Shown here: piece by piece, positions 26,261 to 35,095 of the stretch | How the letters are laid out: the number at the start of each line of letters is the position of its first letter | Position numbering within the stretch: position 1 is the stretch's first letter | Position numbers and translations under genes: made by a program | The notes under the pieces: model-generated | What the model was told of the DNA's origin: nothing | The model's input: the letters and a program-made list of their open reading frames with translations, nothing else | Databases searched by the model: none | Assembly: GCA_963802795.1 (NCBI GenBank) | Contig: CAWDJV010000003.1 | Coordinates: 124,001 to 188,000, forward strand | DNA from: JAIBJN01 sp963802795 | GTDB taxonomy: Bacteria; Actinomycetota; Thermoleophilia; Gaiellales; Gaiellaceae | Reading direction: 5' to 3' | DNA: 64,000 bases

Positions 26261-27316
26261 CTAAGCGAGCGCGAGCTGCTCGAAGTCCTCGATCTTCGAG
26301 ACCGTGACCCCGACCAGGCGGAGCGCTCCTGGGCGGTCGGCGAGCGCCCGGTCGAGGAGGTCGCAGGCCAGCTGCCCGATCCGCTCGCCGTCCGCGAGCC
26401 CCGCCGGCAAGGTCGTCGAGCGGCTGCGGATCGAGAAATCCGGGTAACGGAGCTTCGTCGTCACGGTGCGCGCGACCTGGCCGGACTCACGCAGGTGCTC
26501 GGCGACACGAAGAGCCATGCGCCGAAGCTCGCCGTGGAGCTGCTCGCGGTCGGAGACGTCACGCGGGAAGGTCTCCTCGTGGCCGATGGAGATGCTCGCG
26601 ACCGGCTCCTCGAGCGGCCTCGGGTCGATGCCCTGCGCACGGTCGCGGAGCAGCCGCCCGATCTTCCCGGGAAGCAGGCGCGCCAGCTCCCCGTCCGAGA
26701 GGGCTGCGAGCCCTCCGATCAGCTCGACCCCGGCGCCGGCGAGACGCTCCTCGGCCCGCGGGCCGACCCCCGGAAGGAGACGGACGGGGAACGGCGCCAG
26801 GAAGGCGGCCTCGCGGCCGGCGGGGACAACGGTGATCCCGCCCGGCTTCTTGCGATCGCTCGCGACCTTGGCGACGACCTTGCAGGACGCCACCCCCAGC
26901 GAGCAGGAGAGGCTCGTCGCCCCGCGGACGGCCGCCTGCACCGCCTCGGCGACCGTCCGGGCGCGCCCGAAGTCAGCAGCGACCTCCCCGACGTCGAGGT
27001 AGCCCTCGTCCATCCCGGTCCGCTCCACGGTGGGCACGACCTCGCGGATCGACTTCCAGACCGTGCGCGAGTACTCCGAGTACGTGCGGTGGCGCGGGCG
27101 GACGAAGACCGCGTGCGGACAGCGGCGCAGCGCCTCCGCGCAGCTCATCGCCGAGCGGATGCCGTAGCGCCGCGCCACGTAGTTCGCGGTGGCGACGACG
27201 CCCCGGCCGTGGGGATCTCCGCCGACGACGAGCGGCTGGGCGGCGAGCTCGGGCTGCTCGAGCTCCTCCACGGCCGCGAAGAACGCGTCCAGGTCGAGGT
27301 GCGCGACGATGGTCAC
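26261..27316 (-). CDS. dinB: DNA polymerase IV (Y-family)
   Basis: 351 aa from GTG 27316 (VTIVAHLDLDAFFAAVEELE); a longer frame to 27358 adds non-homologous residues. Y-family motifs: HLDLDAFFAAVE (first catalytic Asp), PLVVGG, GVVATANYVARRYGI, RTGMDEGYLDV (with an E following D where most have SIDE; here MDEGYLD), CSLGVASCKVVAKVASDRKKP and the helix-hairpin-helix LPGVGPRAEERL. Translesion synthesis after DNA damage. Divergent from the WYL regulator, with 22 bases between starts, so a shared control region is likely. Confidence 0.92.
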   Translation of the reverse strand: MTIVAHLDLDAFFAAVEELEQPELAAQPLVVGGDPHGRGVVATANYVARRYGIRSAMSCAEALRRCPHAVFVRPRHRTYSEYSRTVWKSIREVVPTVERTGMDEGYLDVGEVAADFGRARTVAEAVQAAVRGATSLSCSLGVASCKVVAKVASDRKKPGGITVVPAGREAAFLAPFPVRLLPGVGPRAEERLAGAGVELIGGLAALSDGELARLLPGKIGRLLRDRAQGIDPRPLEEPVASISIGHEETFPRDVSDREQLHGELRRMALRVAEHLRESGQVARTVTTKLRYPDFSIRSRSTTLPAGLADGERIGQLACDLLDRALADRPGALRLVGVTVSKIEDFEQLALA

Positions 27317-27338
27317 GGACGCTGAAAGAATAGGAGTC

Positions 27339-29351
27339 GTGTCGCACGACACCGACAAGCTGATCCGCCAGCTCTCGCTCGTCGCCTACCTGATGGCGGA
27401 GCGACGGCCGCTGACGGCGCGCGAGATCAAGTCCGTCGTCGAGGGGTACTCGGAGATGTCGGACGAGGCCTTCGCGCGCCGCTTCTACTCCGACCGGAGC
27501 GAGCTGGTAGCGCTCGGCGTGCCGCTCCACTCCCAGCGGGACGAGTTCACGGGGGAGGAGCTCTACACGCTCCGCGCCGAGCAGTACTTCCTCCCGAAGC
27601 TCGACCTCGACGACGAGGAGCTCGCCGCCCTTCAGATCGCGTTCCACCTCCTCGACGGCCAGTTCGCCTACGCCGAGCCGCTCCGCCTTGCGCTCCAGAA
27701 CCTCGCGCTCGGGCGGCCGACCCAGCTCGAGGCCGCGCCGGAGAGCGCGCTGCGCGTCGAGGTGCGCGACCCCGACTACTCCGACGAGATGTCGGGCCGC
27801 CTCACGAAGCTCGAGGGCGCGATCTCGAAGCAACGCACGGTCAAGTTCACGTACTGGTCGATCTCGAGGGACCGGACGCGGGAGCGCACGGTCAACCCCT
27901 ATGCGCTCCTGCCCGAGGCGGGCTCCTGGTACCTGATCGGCCGCGACCTGGACGAGGACGCCGAGCGCACGTTCCGCGTCTCGCGGATTCTCGGCGACAT
28001 CCGCTTCGCGACCAGGCGAGAGCGGGACTTCCGCATGCCCGAGTACGACCCGTCGGATTTCCGCGGTCGCCAGCCATGGCAGTACGGCGAGCCCGTCGGG
28101 GAGGCCGAGATCGAGCTCGACCCGGACACCGCGTGGTGGGTGGAACGGATGGTCGAGCGCGGTGAGATCGAGGACGCGGTCTTCCGGACGCCCTACTCGC
28201 GCCTCGACCTGCTCGCCGACTGGGTGCTCCGCCAGGAGGGACGGGCCCGGCCGCTGTCGCCGCCCGGCCTTGCCGCCGAGGTGACCGCGGGCCTCGACCG
28301 GGTGCTCGAGCGCCACGAGGGCGACGCGACCACGCCGCCACGGACCCGCTCACGCCCGGAGGCCCAGCCCCTGGAGCGGCCGATCGGGCCGCTCGCGCCG
28401 GAACGGTTCGGCGTCCTCCAGGCGCTCCTGGCCCATCTGCTCGCGGCCTGCGGCGACGAGCCTCATGCGACGATTCCGGCGCAAGAGCTGGTCGAGCGCT
28501 TCAGCATCCCTGCCGACCAGCTCGACGACCACCTCCAGCTCCTCAACCTCGTCAACTTCGGCGGCGGCTGCTACGCGGTCTACGCGACGCTCGACGGCGA
28601 CGAGGTGCGCGTGGACAAGGAGCTCTTCGGCGACGCTTTCCGCCGGCCGCCCCGCCTGACGCCGCTCGAGGCGCGGGCCATCCGGCTCGCGCTGGAGTTC
28701 GTCGGGCCGATGATCGCCGCCGAGGCGCAGACGCCGCTCGAGCGGGTCCGCAAGAAGCTCGAGGAGACCTTCGGCGAGTTCGCCGTCTCGGAGGCGGGCG
28801 ACGGTGACGAGGAAGAGGCCGCCTCCGAGGAGGAGCAGCTGATCCGCACGCTCTCGCAGGCGATCCGCGACCGGCGCCTCGTCGAGATCGAGTACGTCGC
28901 CGTCGGCGAGGAGACGAGCGTGCGCGTCATCGAGCCCCACGCCCTCGAGCGCGAGCTCCCGTGGTGGTACGTGCACTCGTGGGACCGGACCCGCGACGCG
29001 CAGCGGAGCTTCCGGCTCGACCGCATGCGCCGCGCAGAGCTCCTGGAAGGGGAGTTCGACCCGCGCCCGGGCCTGGAGCCGGCGAAGCTCCGCGACCTCC
29101 GGATCGCCCACGTCCTCTTCGACCCCGAGGTGGCGCGCTGGCGCATCGAGCGCGGCGCCTTGCCGCTCGCGCGCGGCTACGCGCTCGAGGAGATCGGCGT
29201 CGGCGGCACCGACTGGTTCGTGGGCGAGATCCTCTCGCACCGAGGGTTCGCAGAGGTGCTGGAGCCCGAGGATCTCCGCCGTGAGGTCGCGGCGCGCGCG
29301 AAGAAGCTCAAGAGCGCGCTCGCCAAGCCGCCCGCCAGGGCGCGCGGCTAG
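27339..29351 (+). CDS. Fused double WYL-domain transcriptional regulator (PafB-PafC type)
   Basis: 670 aa from GTG 27339 (VSHDTDKLIRQLSLVAYLMA). Two copies of the same architecture: winged helix (RRPLTAREIKSVVEGYSEMS) plus WYL domain (TVKFTYWSISRDRTRERTVN, EAGSWYLIGRDLDEDAERTF) to about residue 320, then a second, divergent unit (LQALLAHLLAACGDEPHATI; LVEIEYVAVGEETSVRVIEP; WWYVHSWDRTRDAQRSFRLD). In mycobacteria PafB and PafC are separate or fused partners that activate RecA-independent DNA-damage genes on sensing single-stranded DNA. Divergent neighbour dinB supports a DNA-damage role here. Confidence 0.9.
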   Translation: MSHDTDKLIRQLSLVAYLMAERRPLTAREIKSVVEGYSEMSDEAFARRFYSDRSELVALGVPLHSQRDEFTGEELYTLRAEQYFLPKLDLDDEELAALQIAFHLLDGQFAYAEPLRLALQNLALGRPTQLEAAPESALRVEVRDPDYSDEMSGRLTKLEGAISKQRTVKFTYWSISRDRTRERTVNPYALLPEAGSWYLIGRDLDEDAERTFRVSRILGDIRFATRRERDFRMPEYDPSDFRGRQPWQYGEPVGEAEIELDPDTAWWVERMVERGEIEDAVFRTPYSRLDLLADWVLRQEGRARPLSPPGLAAEVTAGLDRVLERHEGDATTPPRTRSRPEAQPLERPIGPLAPERFGVLQALLAHLLAACGDEPHATIPAQELVERFSIPADQLDDHLQLLNLVNFGGGCYAVYATLDGDEVRVDKELFGDAFRRPPRLTPLEARAIRLALEFVGPMIAAEAQTPLERVRKKLEETFGEFAVSEAGDGDEEEAASEEEQLIRTLSQAIRDRRLVEIEYVAVGEETSVRVIEPHALERELPWWYVHSWDRTRDAQRSFRLDRMRRAELLEGEFDPRPGLEPAKLRDLRIAHVLFDPEVARWRIERGALPLARGYALEEIGVGGTDWFVGEILSHRGFAEVLEPEDLRREVAARAKKLKSALAKPPARARG

Positions 29352-29385
29352 GCGGAGGCCACGGGCCACGGCAGCCGACTGACTG

Positions 29386-29577
29386 TCAGCGTCGTTCGTT
29401 GCCGCGCTTGAAGTTGCCCGTCGCGCGGGCCATGAGGAGCTGAGCGGCCTCCTCGTCGGCTCCCTCCGTATCGCGGAGGAACCGCGCCGCCGGGGCGCCG
29501 GTGAGCGTCGTCACGACCCGCCCGCGCCAGGAGATCCGCACGCGGCCGTCCTTCGCCGTCTGCCAGGAGAAGCTCAC
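29386..29577 (-). CDS. Small conserved protein coupled to queG
   Basis: 63 aa from GTG 29577 (VSFSWQTAKDGRVRISWRGR), overlapping the queG stop by four bases (GTGA). The sequence has a beta start (VRISWRGRVVTTLTG) and helical end (AARFLRDTEGADEEAAQLLM ARATGNFKRGN). The overlap and clean ends make it a real gene. I know no function; position suggests co-expression with epoxyqueuosine reductase. Confidence 0.75.
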   Translation of the reverse strand: MSFSWQTAKDGRVRISWRGRVVTTLTGAPAARFLRDTEGADEEAAQLLMARATGNFKRGNERR

Positions 29578-30575
29578 GTTTCCCCGTCCAGGCGCGCGAG
29601 CGCCCACTCCGCGTGCTCACGCAGGAGCGGGTCGTCGCCCTCGGCATACCTCCGCACGACCTCCACGAGCGAGGGATCGGCCGAGTTTCCCGCCGCTACG
29701 AGGGCATTGCGCCGCAGGTAGCGGGGGTCGTTGCGTGGGAAGTAGAGGCGGTCGTAGCGGCCGCCGAGCTCCTCGTCGGAGGCCTCGAGCCACTTCCGGA
29801 GGGAGACGACGGGCTCGGCTTCTGCGGACGGCCGGGCGGCCGCGCGGCGTTTCTCGACACCGCGGTTCCACGGGCACACGTCCTGGCAGATGTCGCAGCC
29901 GTAGACCTGCGGGCCGAGCTCGACGCGGTAGGGCTCGGGGATGGGCGCGGGCGCCTGGGTCCAGTACGAGAGGCACTTCGTCGAGTCGACCGCGCCCGGG
30001 TCGTCGAGGGCTCCCGTCGGGCAGGCCTCGATGCAGAGCGTGCAGGACCCGCAGTCGAGGTCGAGAGGGGCGTTCGGCTCGATCTCGACCTCCGTCACGA
30101 GTGTCCCGAGCACAACCCAGGAGCCGTGCGTCCGGGTGATGAGCATGGTGTTCTTTCCGTAGAAGCCTACGCCGGCCCGCGCAGCACCTTCCCGGTCGAC
30201 ATGCTGGTTCTCGTCCACGAGCACGCGGTAGCTCCCACCGATGCGCTCGCCGAGGGCGCCGAGCTTTTCGCGCAGCTCGGAGTAATGGTCGGCCCAGGTG
30301 TAGCGCGGGAGCCGTCCCTCCCCCGGCTCGAGCTCCGGTCCCGGCGCGTAGTAGCACAGCGCCGCGGAGACGACCGTGCGGGCGCCGGGGAGAAGCGTCT
30401 CGGGGTGGCAGGAGACCTCCGGCTGGGCCATGGTGAAGCGCATGTCGGCGAAGAGGCCGCGCGCGCGGCGCTCTTCGATCAGGCGCTCGGTCTCGGCGTA
30501 CGGCTCGGCGGCCGCGGCCCCGACGACGTCGATCCCGAGCTCCGTCGCCAGACGGTCGAGCTCGGCGGTCGTCAT
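29574..30575 (-). CDS. queG: Epoxyqueuosine reductase
   Basis: 333 aa. Last step of queuosine synthesis: a cobalamin and two [4Fe-4S] clusters reduce epoxyqueuosine in tRNA. Cluster motifs CGSCTLCIEACPTGALD (about 178-194) and YGCDICQDVCPWN (about 225-237); N-terminal cobalamin-binding part RFTMAQPEVSCHPETLLPGA, LVDENQHVDREGAARAG and GFYGKNTMLI. C-terminal HEAT-like tail (RRNALVAAGNSADPSLVEVV). Completes the set with tgt and queA at 14-16 kb. Confidence 0.95.
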   Translation of the reverse strand: MTTAELDRLATELGIDVVGAAAAEPYAETERLIEERRARGLFADMRFTMAQPEVSCHPETLLPGARTVVSAALCYYAPGPELEPGEGRLPRYTWADHYSELREKLGALGERIGGSYRVLVDENQHVDREGAARAGVGFYGKNTMLITRTHGSWVVLGTLVTEVEIEPNAPLDLDCGSCTLCIEACPTGALDDPGAVDSTKCLSYWTQAPAPIPEPYRVELGPQVYGCDICQDVCPWNRGVEKRRAAARPSAEAEPVVSLRKWLEASDEELGGRYDRLYFPRNDPRYLRRNALVAAGNSADPSLVEVVRRYAEGDDPLLREHAEWALARLDGET

Positions 30576-30604
30576 TCCGCTCGCAAGGTAGCACCCTTCC
30601 CGCG

Positions 30605-30610
30605 TACGAT
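30605..30610 (+). promoter_or_regulatory. -10 element TACGAT six bases before GTG 30617
   Basis: TANNNT box placing the transcription start on the GTG of the oxidoreductase gene; another leaderless candidate. Confidence 0.4.
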
Positions 30611-30616
30611 CGCCGC

Positions 30617-32032
30617 GTGAAGGCCGTTCGCATCCACGAGGACGGCGGGCCGGAGGTCCTCCGCTACGAAGACGCCCCCGACCCGGTCGCCGGCGCGGGC
30701 GAGGTGCTGATCGCCCTCGAGGCCGCCTCGCTGAACCACCTCGACATCTGGCTTCGGCGCGGGCTTCCCTCCGCCCCGAAGCCGCGCATCCTCGGCGCCG
30801 ACGGCGCCGGGATCGTCGCCGGCGTGGGCGAGGGCGTGAACGGCTTCGACCAGGGAGACCCGGTGCTCATCAACCCCGGTCTCGACGACGGAGCCAGGAT
30901 CGTGGGCGAGCACATGGACGGCACGCATGCGGAGCTCATCGCGGTCCCGGCCGAGTACGTCCATCCGGTCCCGGACGGGCTCTCGTTCGAGGAGGCGGCG
31001 GCCTTCCCGCTGGTCTTCGAGACCGCCTATCGGATGCTCGTCACACGGGCCGGCCTGCGCGAGGGCGAGTGGGTCTTCGTCTGGGGGATCGGAAGCGGCG
31101 TCGCCACCGCCTCCCTCCAGGTGGCCAAGGCGCTCGGCGCCCGCGTCGTCGTCACCTCCTCGAGCGACGAGAAGCTCGAGCGGGCGCGCGAGCTCGGCGC
31201 CGACGCCGTCGTCAACCACGCCACGGCCGACGTGGCCGACGCCGTGCGCTCGGCGACCGACGGGCACGGCGCGGACGTGGTTGTCGAGCACGTCGGCGAG
31301 GCAACCTGGAAGACCTCGCTCCAGGTGGCGGCGGCCGGCGGCCGGGTCGCCGTCTGCGGAGCCACGAGCGGGCCGAACCCGCCGGCCAACCTCCACCGGA
31401 TCTGGTGGAAGCAGCTCACGGTCGTCGGCTCGACGATGGGGACGCGCGAGGATTTCGCGGCGGTCTACGAGCTCGTCGCGAGCGGACGCGCCAAACCGGT
31501 CGTCGACCGCGTCTTCCCGCTCGCCGAGGCGGCCGCCGCGCACGAGCATCTCGAGGCCGGCCGTCAGCTCGGCAAGGTCGTGCTCCGGATCCGCACTAGT
31601 CTAGCCGAACCCGAGGATGAACTTCGCGTCGTCGGACATCCGCTCCGGCGACCAGGGCGGGTCCCAGGTCAGCTCGGTATCGACGTCGTCGACGCCCTCG
31701 AGGCCCTCGACGACCTCGCGGATCTGCTGCTCGATGAACGGGCCGACCGGACAGCCCATCGAGGTCAGGCTGTAGGTGACGTGCACCTTCGAGCCCTCGA
31801 CCTCGGCGTCGTAGAGCAGTCCGAGCTCGACGATGTCCATGCCGAGCTCCGGGTCCTCGACCACGCGGAGCGCATCGATCACGTTTTCACGGCTGGGCAT
31901 GGCCTACACGCTACCCGAGCAGGCGCACCTCTTCGCGCCGCTCGCGGGCGAAGAAGTGAACGCCGTCGACGAAGCGAACCCAGTTGTGGCGCGTGCACAT
32001 CACGATCGAGTGGGTGCGGGCGCTGTCCGTGA
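30617..32032 (+). CDS. Zinc-type alcohol dehydrogenase / quinone oxidoreductase family (3' end dubious)
   Basis: Residues 1-327 are a complete medium-chain reductase: VRIHEDGGPEVLRYEDAPDP, GADGAGIVAGVGEGVNGFDQ, PVLINPGLDDG, GSGVATASLQVAKALGARVV and ending QLGKVVLRIR at about 31596. The frame stays open to 32032, but the extra 144 residues are antisense to the SufT-like gene and the end of glpX and are not protein-like. A stop (TAG at 31597-31599) exists one base out of frame, so I suspect a one-base error near 31590. The usual catalytic-zinc Cys after the substrate loop is Asn (SLNHLDIW), so the enzyme is probably a zinc-free NADPH quinone reductase. Confidence 0.8.
   Translation: MKAVRIHEDGGPEVLRYEDAPDPVAGAGEVLIALEAASLNHLDIWLRRGLPSAPKPRILGADGAGIVAGVGEGVNGFDQGDPVLINPGLDDGARIVGEHMDGTHAELIAVPAEYVHPVPDGLSFEEAAAFPLVFETAYRMLVTRAGLREGEWVFVWGIGSGVATASLQVAKALGARVVVTSSSDEKLERARELGADAVVNHATADVADAVRSATDGHGADVVVEHVGEATWKTSLQVAAAGGRVAVCGATSGPNPPANLHRIWWKQLTVVGSTMGTREDFAAVYELVASGRAKPVVDRVFPLAEAAAAHEHLEAGRQLGKVVLRIRTSLAEPEDELRVVGHPLRRPGRVPGQLGIDVVDALEALDDLADLLLDERADRTAHRGQAVGDVHLRALDLGVVEQSELDDVHAELRVLDHAERIDHVFTAGHGLHATRAGAPLRAARGRRSERRRRSEPSCGACTSRSSGCGRCP
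31601..31900 (-). CDS. MIP18/SufT-like (DUF59) iron-sulfur assembly protein
   Basis: 99 aa. MPSRENVIDALRVVEDPELG, IVELGLLYDAEVEGSKVHVT and TSMGCPVGPFIEQQIREVVE are the DUF59 core; the TSxGCP cysteine is the conserved one. The family helps mature [4Fe-4S] proteins (SufT) or acts with PaaD-type oxygenases. It is the last gene of the operon that starts at 35877, ten bases after glpX. Confidence 0.88.
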   Translation of the reverse strand: MPSRENVIDALRVVEDPELGMDIVELGLLYDAEVEGSKVHVTYSLTSMGCPVGPFIEQQIREVVEGLEGVDDVDTELTWDPPWSPERMSDDAKFILGFG

Positions 32033-32885
32033 GGAAGCGCACGCCGCGGAGGAGGTCGCTGTTCGTCACCCCCGTCGCGGCCACGATGACCTCGCCGGGC
32101 GCCAGCTCGTCCGTGGTGAAGACCTTGTAGACGTCGTCGATCCCGTGCTCCTGCGCCTGCTCGATCTCGGACCGGGACGTCGGCCAGAGCTGCGCCTGGA
32201 GCTCCCCGCCCAGGCAGCGAAGCGCCGCGGCGGAGAGGACGGCCTGCCGCGCGCCGCCGATGCCGATTGCGATGTGGTCGTTCGTCCCGCGCACCGCCGA
32301 CGTGATCGAGGCGGTGACGTCCCCGTCCTGGATCAGCTTGATTCGGGCGCCGGACGCACGGATCTCCTCGACGAGATCGTGGTGGCGGGGACGGTCGAGC
32401 ACGATCGCGGTGATGTCGTTGGGGCGGCGGCCGAACGCCTCGGCGATCGCAGCCACGTTCTCCCCGACCGGGCGCCCGAGGTCGATCTTCCCGCGCGCGA
32501 CGGGCCCGACGGCGATCTTGCGCATGTACATCTGCGGCAGCCGCGGTAGGGAACCCGCCTCGCCGACGGCGATCATCGACATCGCCCCGTAGTCGCCCCG
32601 GGCCACGACCGAGCGTCCTTCGAGAGGGTCGATGGCGAGATCGACCTCGGTTCCCCCGTTTCCCAGGGTCGTGCCGACGGCGAGCACGTCGGCCTCCTCG
32701 TCCCCTCCGACGACGATCCGGCCCGTGATGTCGAGCGCGTCCAGGCCTTCCCGCATTGCGGTCGCCGCCGACTCCTCGGCGCCCTTGACGTCGCCGCGCC
32801 CGAGCCAGCGGGCGCCCGCGAGAGCGGCTCGCTCGGTCACCGCGGCGTACGCCTCGCAGTGGCAGCCGGGCCCCTGCTCGCTCAT
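31911..32885 (-). CDS. glpX: Class II fructose-1,6-bisphosphatase
   Basis: 324 aa. GlpX hallmarks: GDVKGAEESAATAMREGLD, GTTLGNGGTEVDLAIDPLEG (metal-binding acidic residues) and RPRHHDLVEEIRASGARIKL with LIQDGDVTASI. It dephosphorylates fructose 1,6-bisphosphate, the committed gluconeogenic step. Start ATG 32885 overlaps the stop of the 2-phosphoglycerate kinase gene. Its place in an operon with enzymes that use 2-phosphoglycerate suggests co-ordinated control of lower glycolysis/gluconeogenesis. Confidence 0.93.
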   Translation of the reverse strand: MSEQGPGCHCEAYAAVTERAALAGARWLGRGDVKGAEESAATAMREGLDALDITGRIVVGGDEEADVLAVGTTLGNGGTEVDLAIDPLEGRSVVARGDYGAMSMIAVGEAGSLPRLPQMYMRKIAVGPVARGKIDLGRPVGENVAAIAEAFGRRPNDITAIVLDRPRHHDLVEEIRASGARIKLIQDGDVTASITSAVRGTNDHIAIGIGGARQAVLSAAALRCLGGELQAQLWPTSRSEIEQAQEHGIDDVYKVFTTDELAPGEVIVAATGVTNSDLLRGVRFLTDSARTHSIVMCTRHNWVRFVDGVHFFARERREEVRLLG

Positions 32886-33805
32886 GTCCGGGCCGCTTCG
32901 TGGGCGAGCTCGACCTCGGCGAGGACGAGCTGGATCACGTCGTTGACGGCCGCTTCCATGCGCGCGTTCTCGATCACGGGGACTTCTGCTCGTATTGCGC
33001 GCTCGACCAGGTAGTCCTGGATACGCCGGATCTCGGGAAGCGCGCGCAGGTACTTGTCCATCGGGCGCCGGGCCTCGGAGCCGGCATCGCGGATCCAGAA
33101 GTGGCGCGCGTGCTCGTCCTCATCCTCGATGGCGAGCATGCACTGGACGAGGACGGCACCCTCGTAGGCGCGCGGCAACATGCCCGGGACGAGGTGGACG
33201 CCTTCCACGACGGTCGAGTAGGTCTCCTCGAGCGCCCGCCCGATCACCGCCTTCACGCCGACGAGCACGTTGCGAGTCTGTTCCTTGAAGCCGGCGAGCG
33301 CCGGGTCCTGGTCGTCGCCCTCGTGGATCCGGACCGCCGACGCGGCGTCGAAGCTCGAGAAGTGGATCGACGGCATGAACTTCCGCGCGAAGAACGCGCG
33401 CATCGTCTGGCGCACGGTGTCCGTGGACGTGACGCGCGTGATGCCGAGGCGGTGGGCCACCTCGGTCGCGACCGTGGACTTGCCCGTGCCGGTCGCCCCG
33501 CCGACGAGGAGGACGATGGGGACGTCGAGCTCTCGCAGGGCCTGGAGCATGCGGAGCCGCCGCACGGCCTCCCCGCCCTCGTGCTCCCCCAGGACGCCGG
33601 CGGCGACGTCGTAGAGGCGCTCGGCAGCGACCGCCTCCTGTTCACGGCCCCGAACGAGCTCGCCCTCGATCAGACGCGCGAGCTCGTAGGCGCGCTCCGG
33701 CCTGATCCCGGTCCCCATGAGCGTCTTCGCCATCAGGCCCTTGGAGTACGGCAGGCTGACGTCCGGAGAGACCAGCGCTTCGGGCGGCCGTCGGTCGGAC
33801 GTCAT
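32882..33805 (-). CDS. 2-phosphoglycerate kinase
   Basis: 307 aa from ATG 33805. Phosphorylates 2-phosphoglycerate to 2,3-bisphosphoglycerate. N-terminal SLPYSKGLMAKTLMGTGIRP and AYELARLIEGELVRGREQEA form the ATP-cone-like region of the family. The kinase domain has Walker A VGGATGTGKSTVATEVAHRL, then TSTDTVRQTMRAFF, VEGVHLVPGM and a C-terminal VPVIENARMEAAVNDVI. This family is best known from methanogens, where it feeds cyclic 2,3-diphosphoglycerate synthesis; here the synthetase gene overlaps it by four bases upstream, which strongly supports the same role. Confidence 0.92.
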   Translation of the reverse strand: MTSDRRPPEALVSPDVSLPYSKGLMAKTLMGTGIRPERAYELARLIEGELVRGREQEAVAAERLYDVAAGVLGEHEGGEAVRRLRMLQALRELDVPIVLLVGGATGTGKSTVATEVAHRLGITRVTSTDTVRQTMRAFFARKFMPSIHFSSFDAASAVRIHEGDDQDPALAGFKEQTRNVLVGVKAVIGRALEETYSTVVEGVHLVPGMLPRAYEGAVLVQCMLAIEDEDEHARHFWIRDAGSEARRPMDKYLRALPEIRRIQDYLVERAIRAEVPVIENARMEAAVNDVIQLVLAEVELAHEAART

Positions 33806-35095
33806 GCGATGACCCGCTCGGTCGTGACGGCGTCGGCCAGCGCGAGCAGCCTGTCGTCCAGGGCGGCCCGGCCTGCCAGGGGCCGCACCTCGTTGTCGGC
33901 GAAGACCACCTGGACGCCGCGCGCATCGGCCGCCTCGGCGACGACGTCGATCGCCGCCGCCTTGATCTCCACGAGGAGGAGCTCCGCCTCGCGGACCGCC
34001 GGCGAGTCGAGCTCGGCCCGGAGCGCTTCCCGGCGGGCGAGGCTGCCCGAGACGAGGACGACGTCGGCCTCGTGCTCGCGCTCCAGGTGCTCGCGGAGGC
34101 GGCCGTGGAAGGCTTCGGGGGCCGTCGAGAAGAACGCGACCTTGCGGCCGGCGACCGGCTCGACCGGCCGCGGGCGCAGGACAGTGGGCACGACGGGAAG
34201 CTCCGGATCGACCTCGGCGATCGCCGCGCGCAGCGATTCCACCTGGTCGGCCGTCGCCGCCGGCTCCTCGCACATCGTCAGGACGACGAGGTCGCTGAGG
34301 AAGAGGCGGTACGCGCCGAGGTAGTCCGTGAGCGTCTCGGGGGCCTGCTGCGCGCCCGCAACGAGGATTCTGCCGCGCCGCCTCGACCGGAGGAACGGCG
34401 GTGCCGCTTCCCTCGAGGATGACGAGGTCGGGGCCGTGCGAGGCCGCGAGAGTCGCCGCCTCCTCGACGTTCGAGAAAGACGGCGCACCGGCGAGCCCGC
34501 CGCCGCAGCGTCGCGCCCCGACGGTGACGACGCCGGCGAGGGCTGCGTCCTCGAGGTAGTCGGAGGCAGCGTGGGCCCCCGAGCGCGAGAGCGCGAGCAG
34601 GTCGGCGAGCGTCGGCGAAGCCTCCATCACGACGGGCTCGGCGGGCCCGCCGCGGCCCATGGCGACGACGACGACCTCGCGCGACTGCGCGAGGAGCCTG
34701 GCGACGTGACCGGCGACCGCCGTCTTCCCCACGCGTTTCCCGGTTCCGATCACGGCGAGCGCGGGCTGCGGGTAGCGCATGAACGGGACCGGATCGAGCC
34801 GGAAGTCGGCTCCGACGTAGGACATCCCCGACGCGAGCGCCCGCGAGGCGAGCCGGAAGCGGCGGCGCGGGCCGACGACCGGCTCGTCGGAGAGATCGAC
34901 GACGACGTCGGCGCCCGCCTCCGCGAGAGCGTCGTCCAGCACGTCCCAGACCGGCACTCCGTAGTCGGGCTTCCCACGGAGCTTCTCGCCCCCGCCGAGC
35001 ATGACCGCCCCGACGAACTCGTAGGGAAGCTCGGCGAGGGCGGCGACGACGACCTCCGGGTAGTGCTCGCCGTCGACGAGGGCAAGCGCTCTCAT
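33802..35095 (-). CDS. Cyclic 2,3-diphosphoglycerate synthetase (one frameshift)
   Basis: Closes 2,3-bisphosphoglycerate to cyclic 2,3-diphosphoglycerate with ATP. ATG 35095 begins MRALALVDGEHYPEVVVAAL; then VGAVMLGGGEKLRGKPDYGV, an ATP-binding loop VIGTGKRVGKTAVAGHVARL (about residues 115-134), GRGGPAEPVV, SDYLEDAALAGVVTVGARRC and LVILEGSGTAVPPVE. A one-base break at about 34375-34395 moves the frame to GRILVAGAQQAPETLTDYLG, which runs to the TGA at 33802. About 430 aa once repaired, close to the methanogen enzyme. ATGA overlaps with both neighbours. Confidence 0.88.

Noticed and set aside
26238..27325. GTG six bases after TACGAT that would start a leaderless gene antisense to dinB
   Set aside because: The encoded residues are not protein-like and dinB on the other strand has all Y-family motifs. 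Shows that the -10 rule gives false positives.
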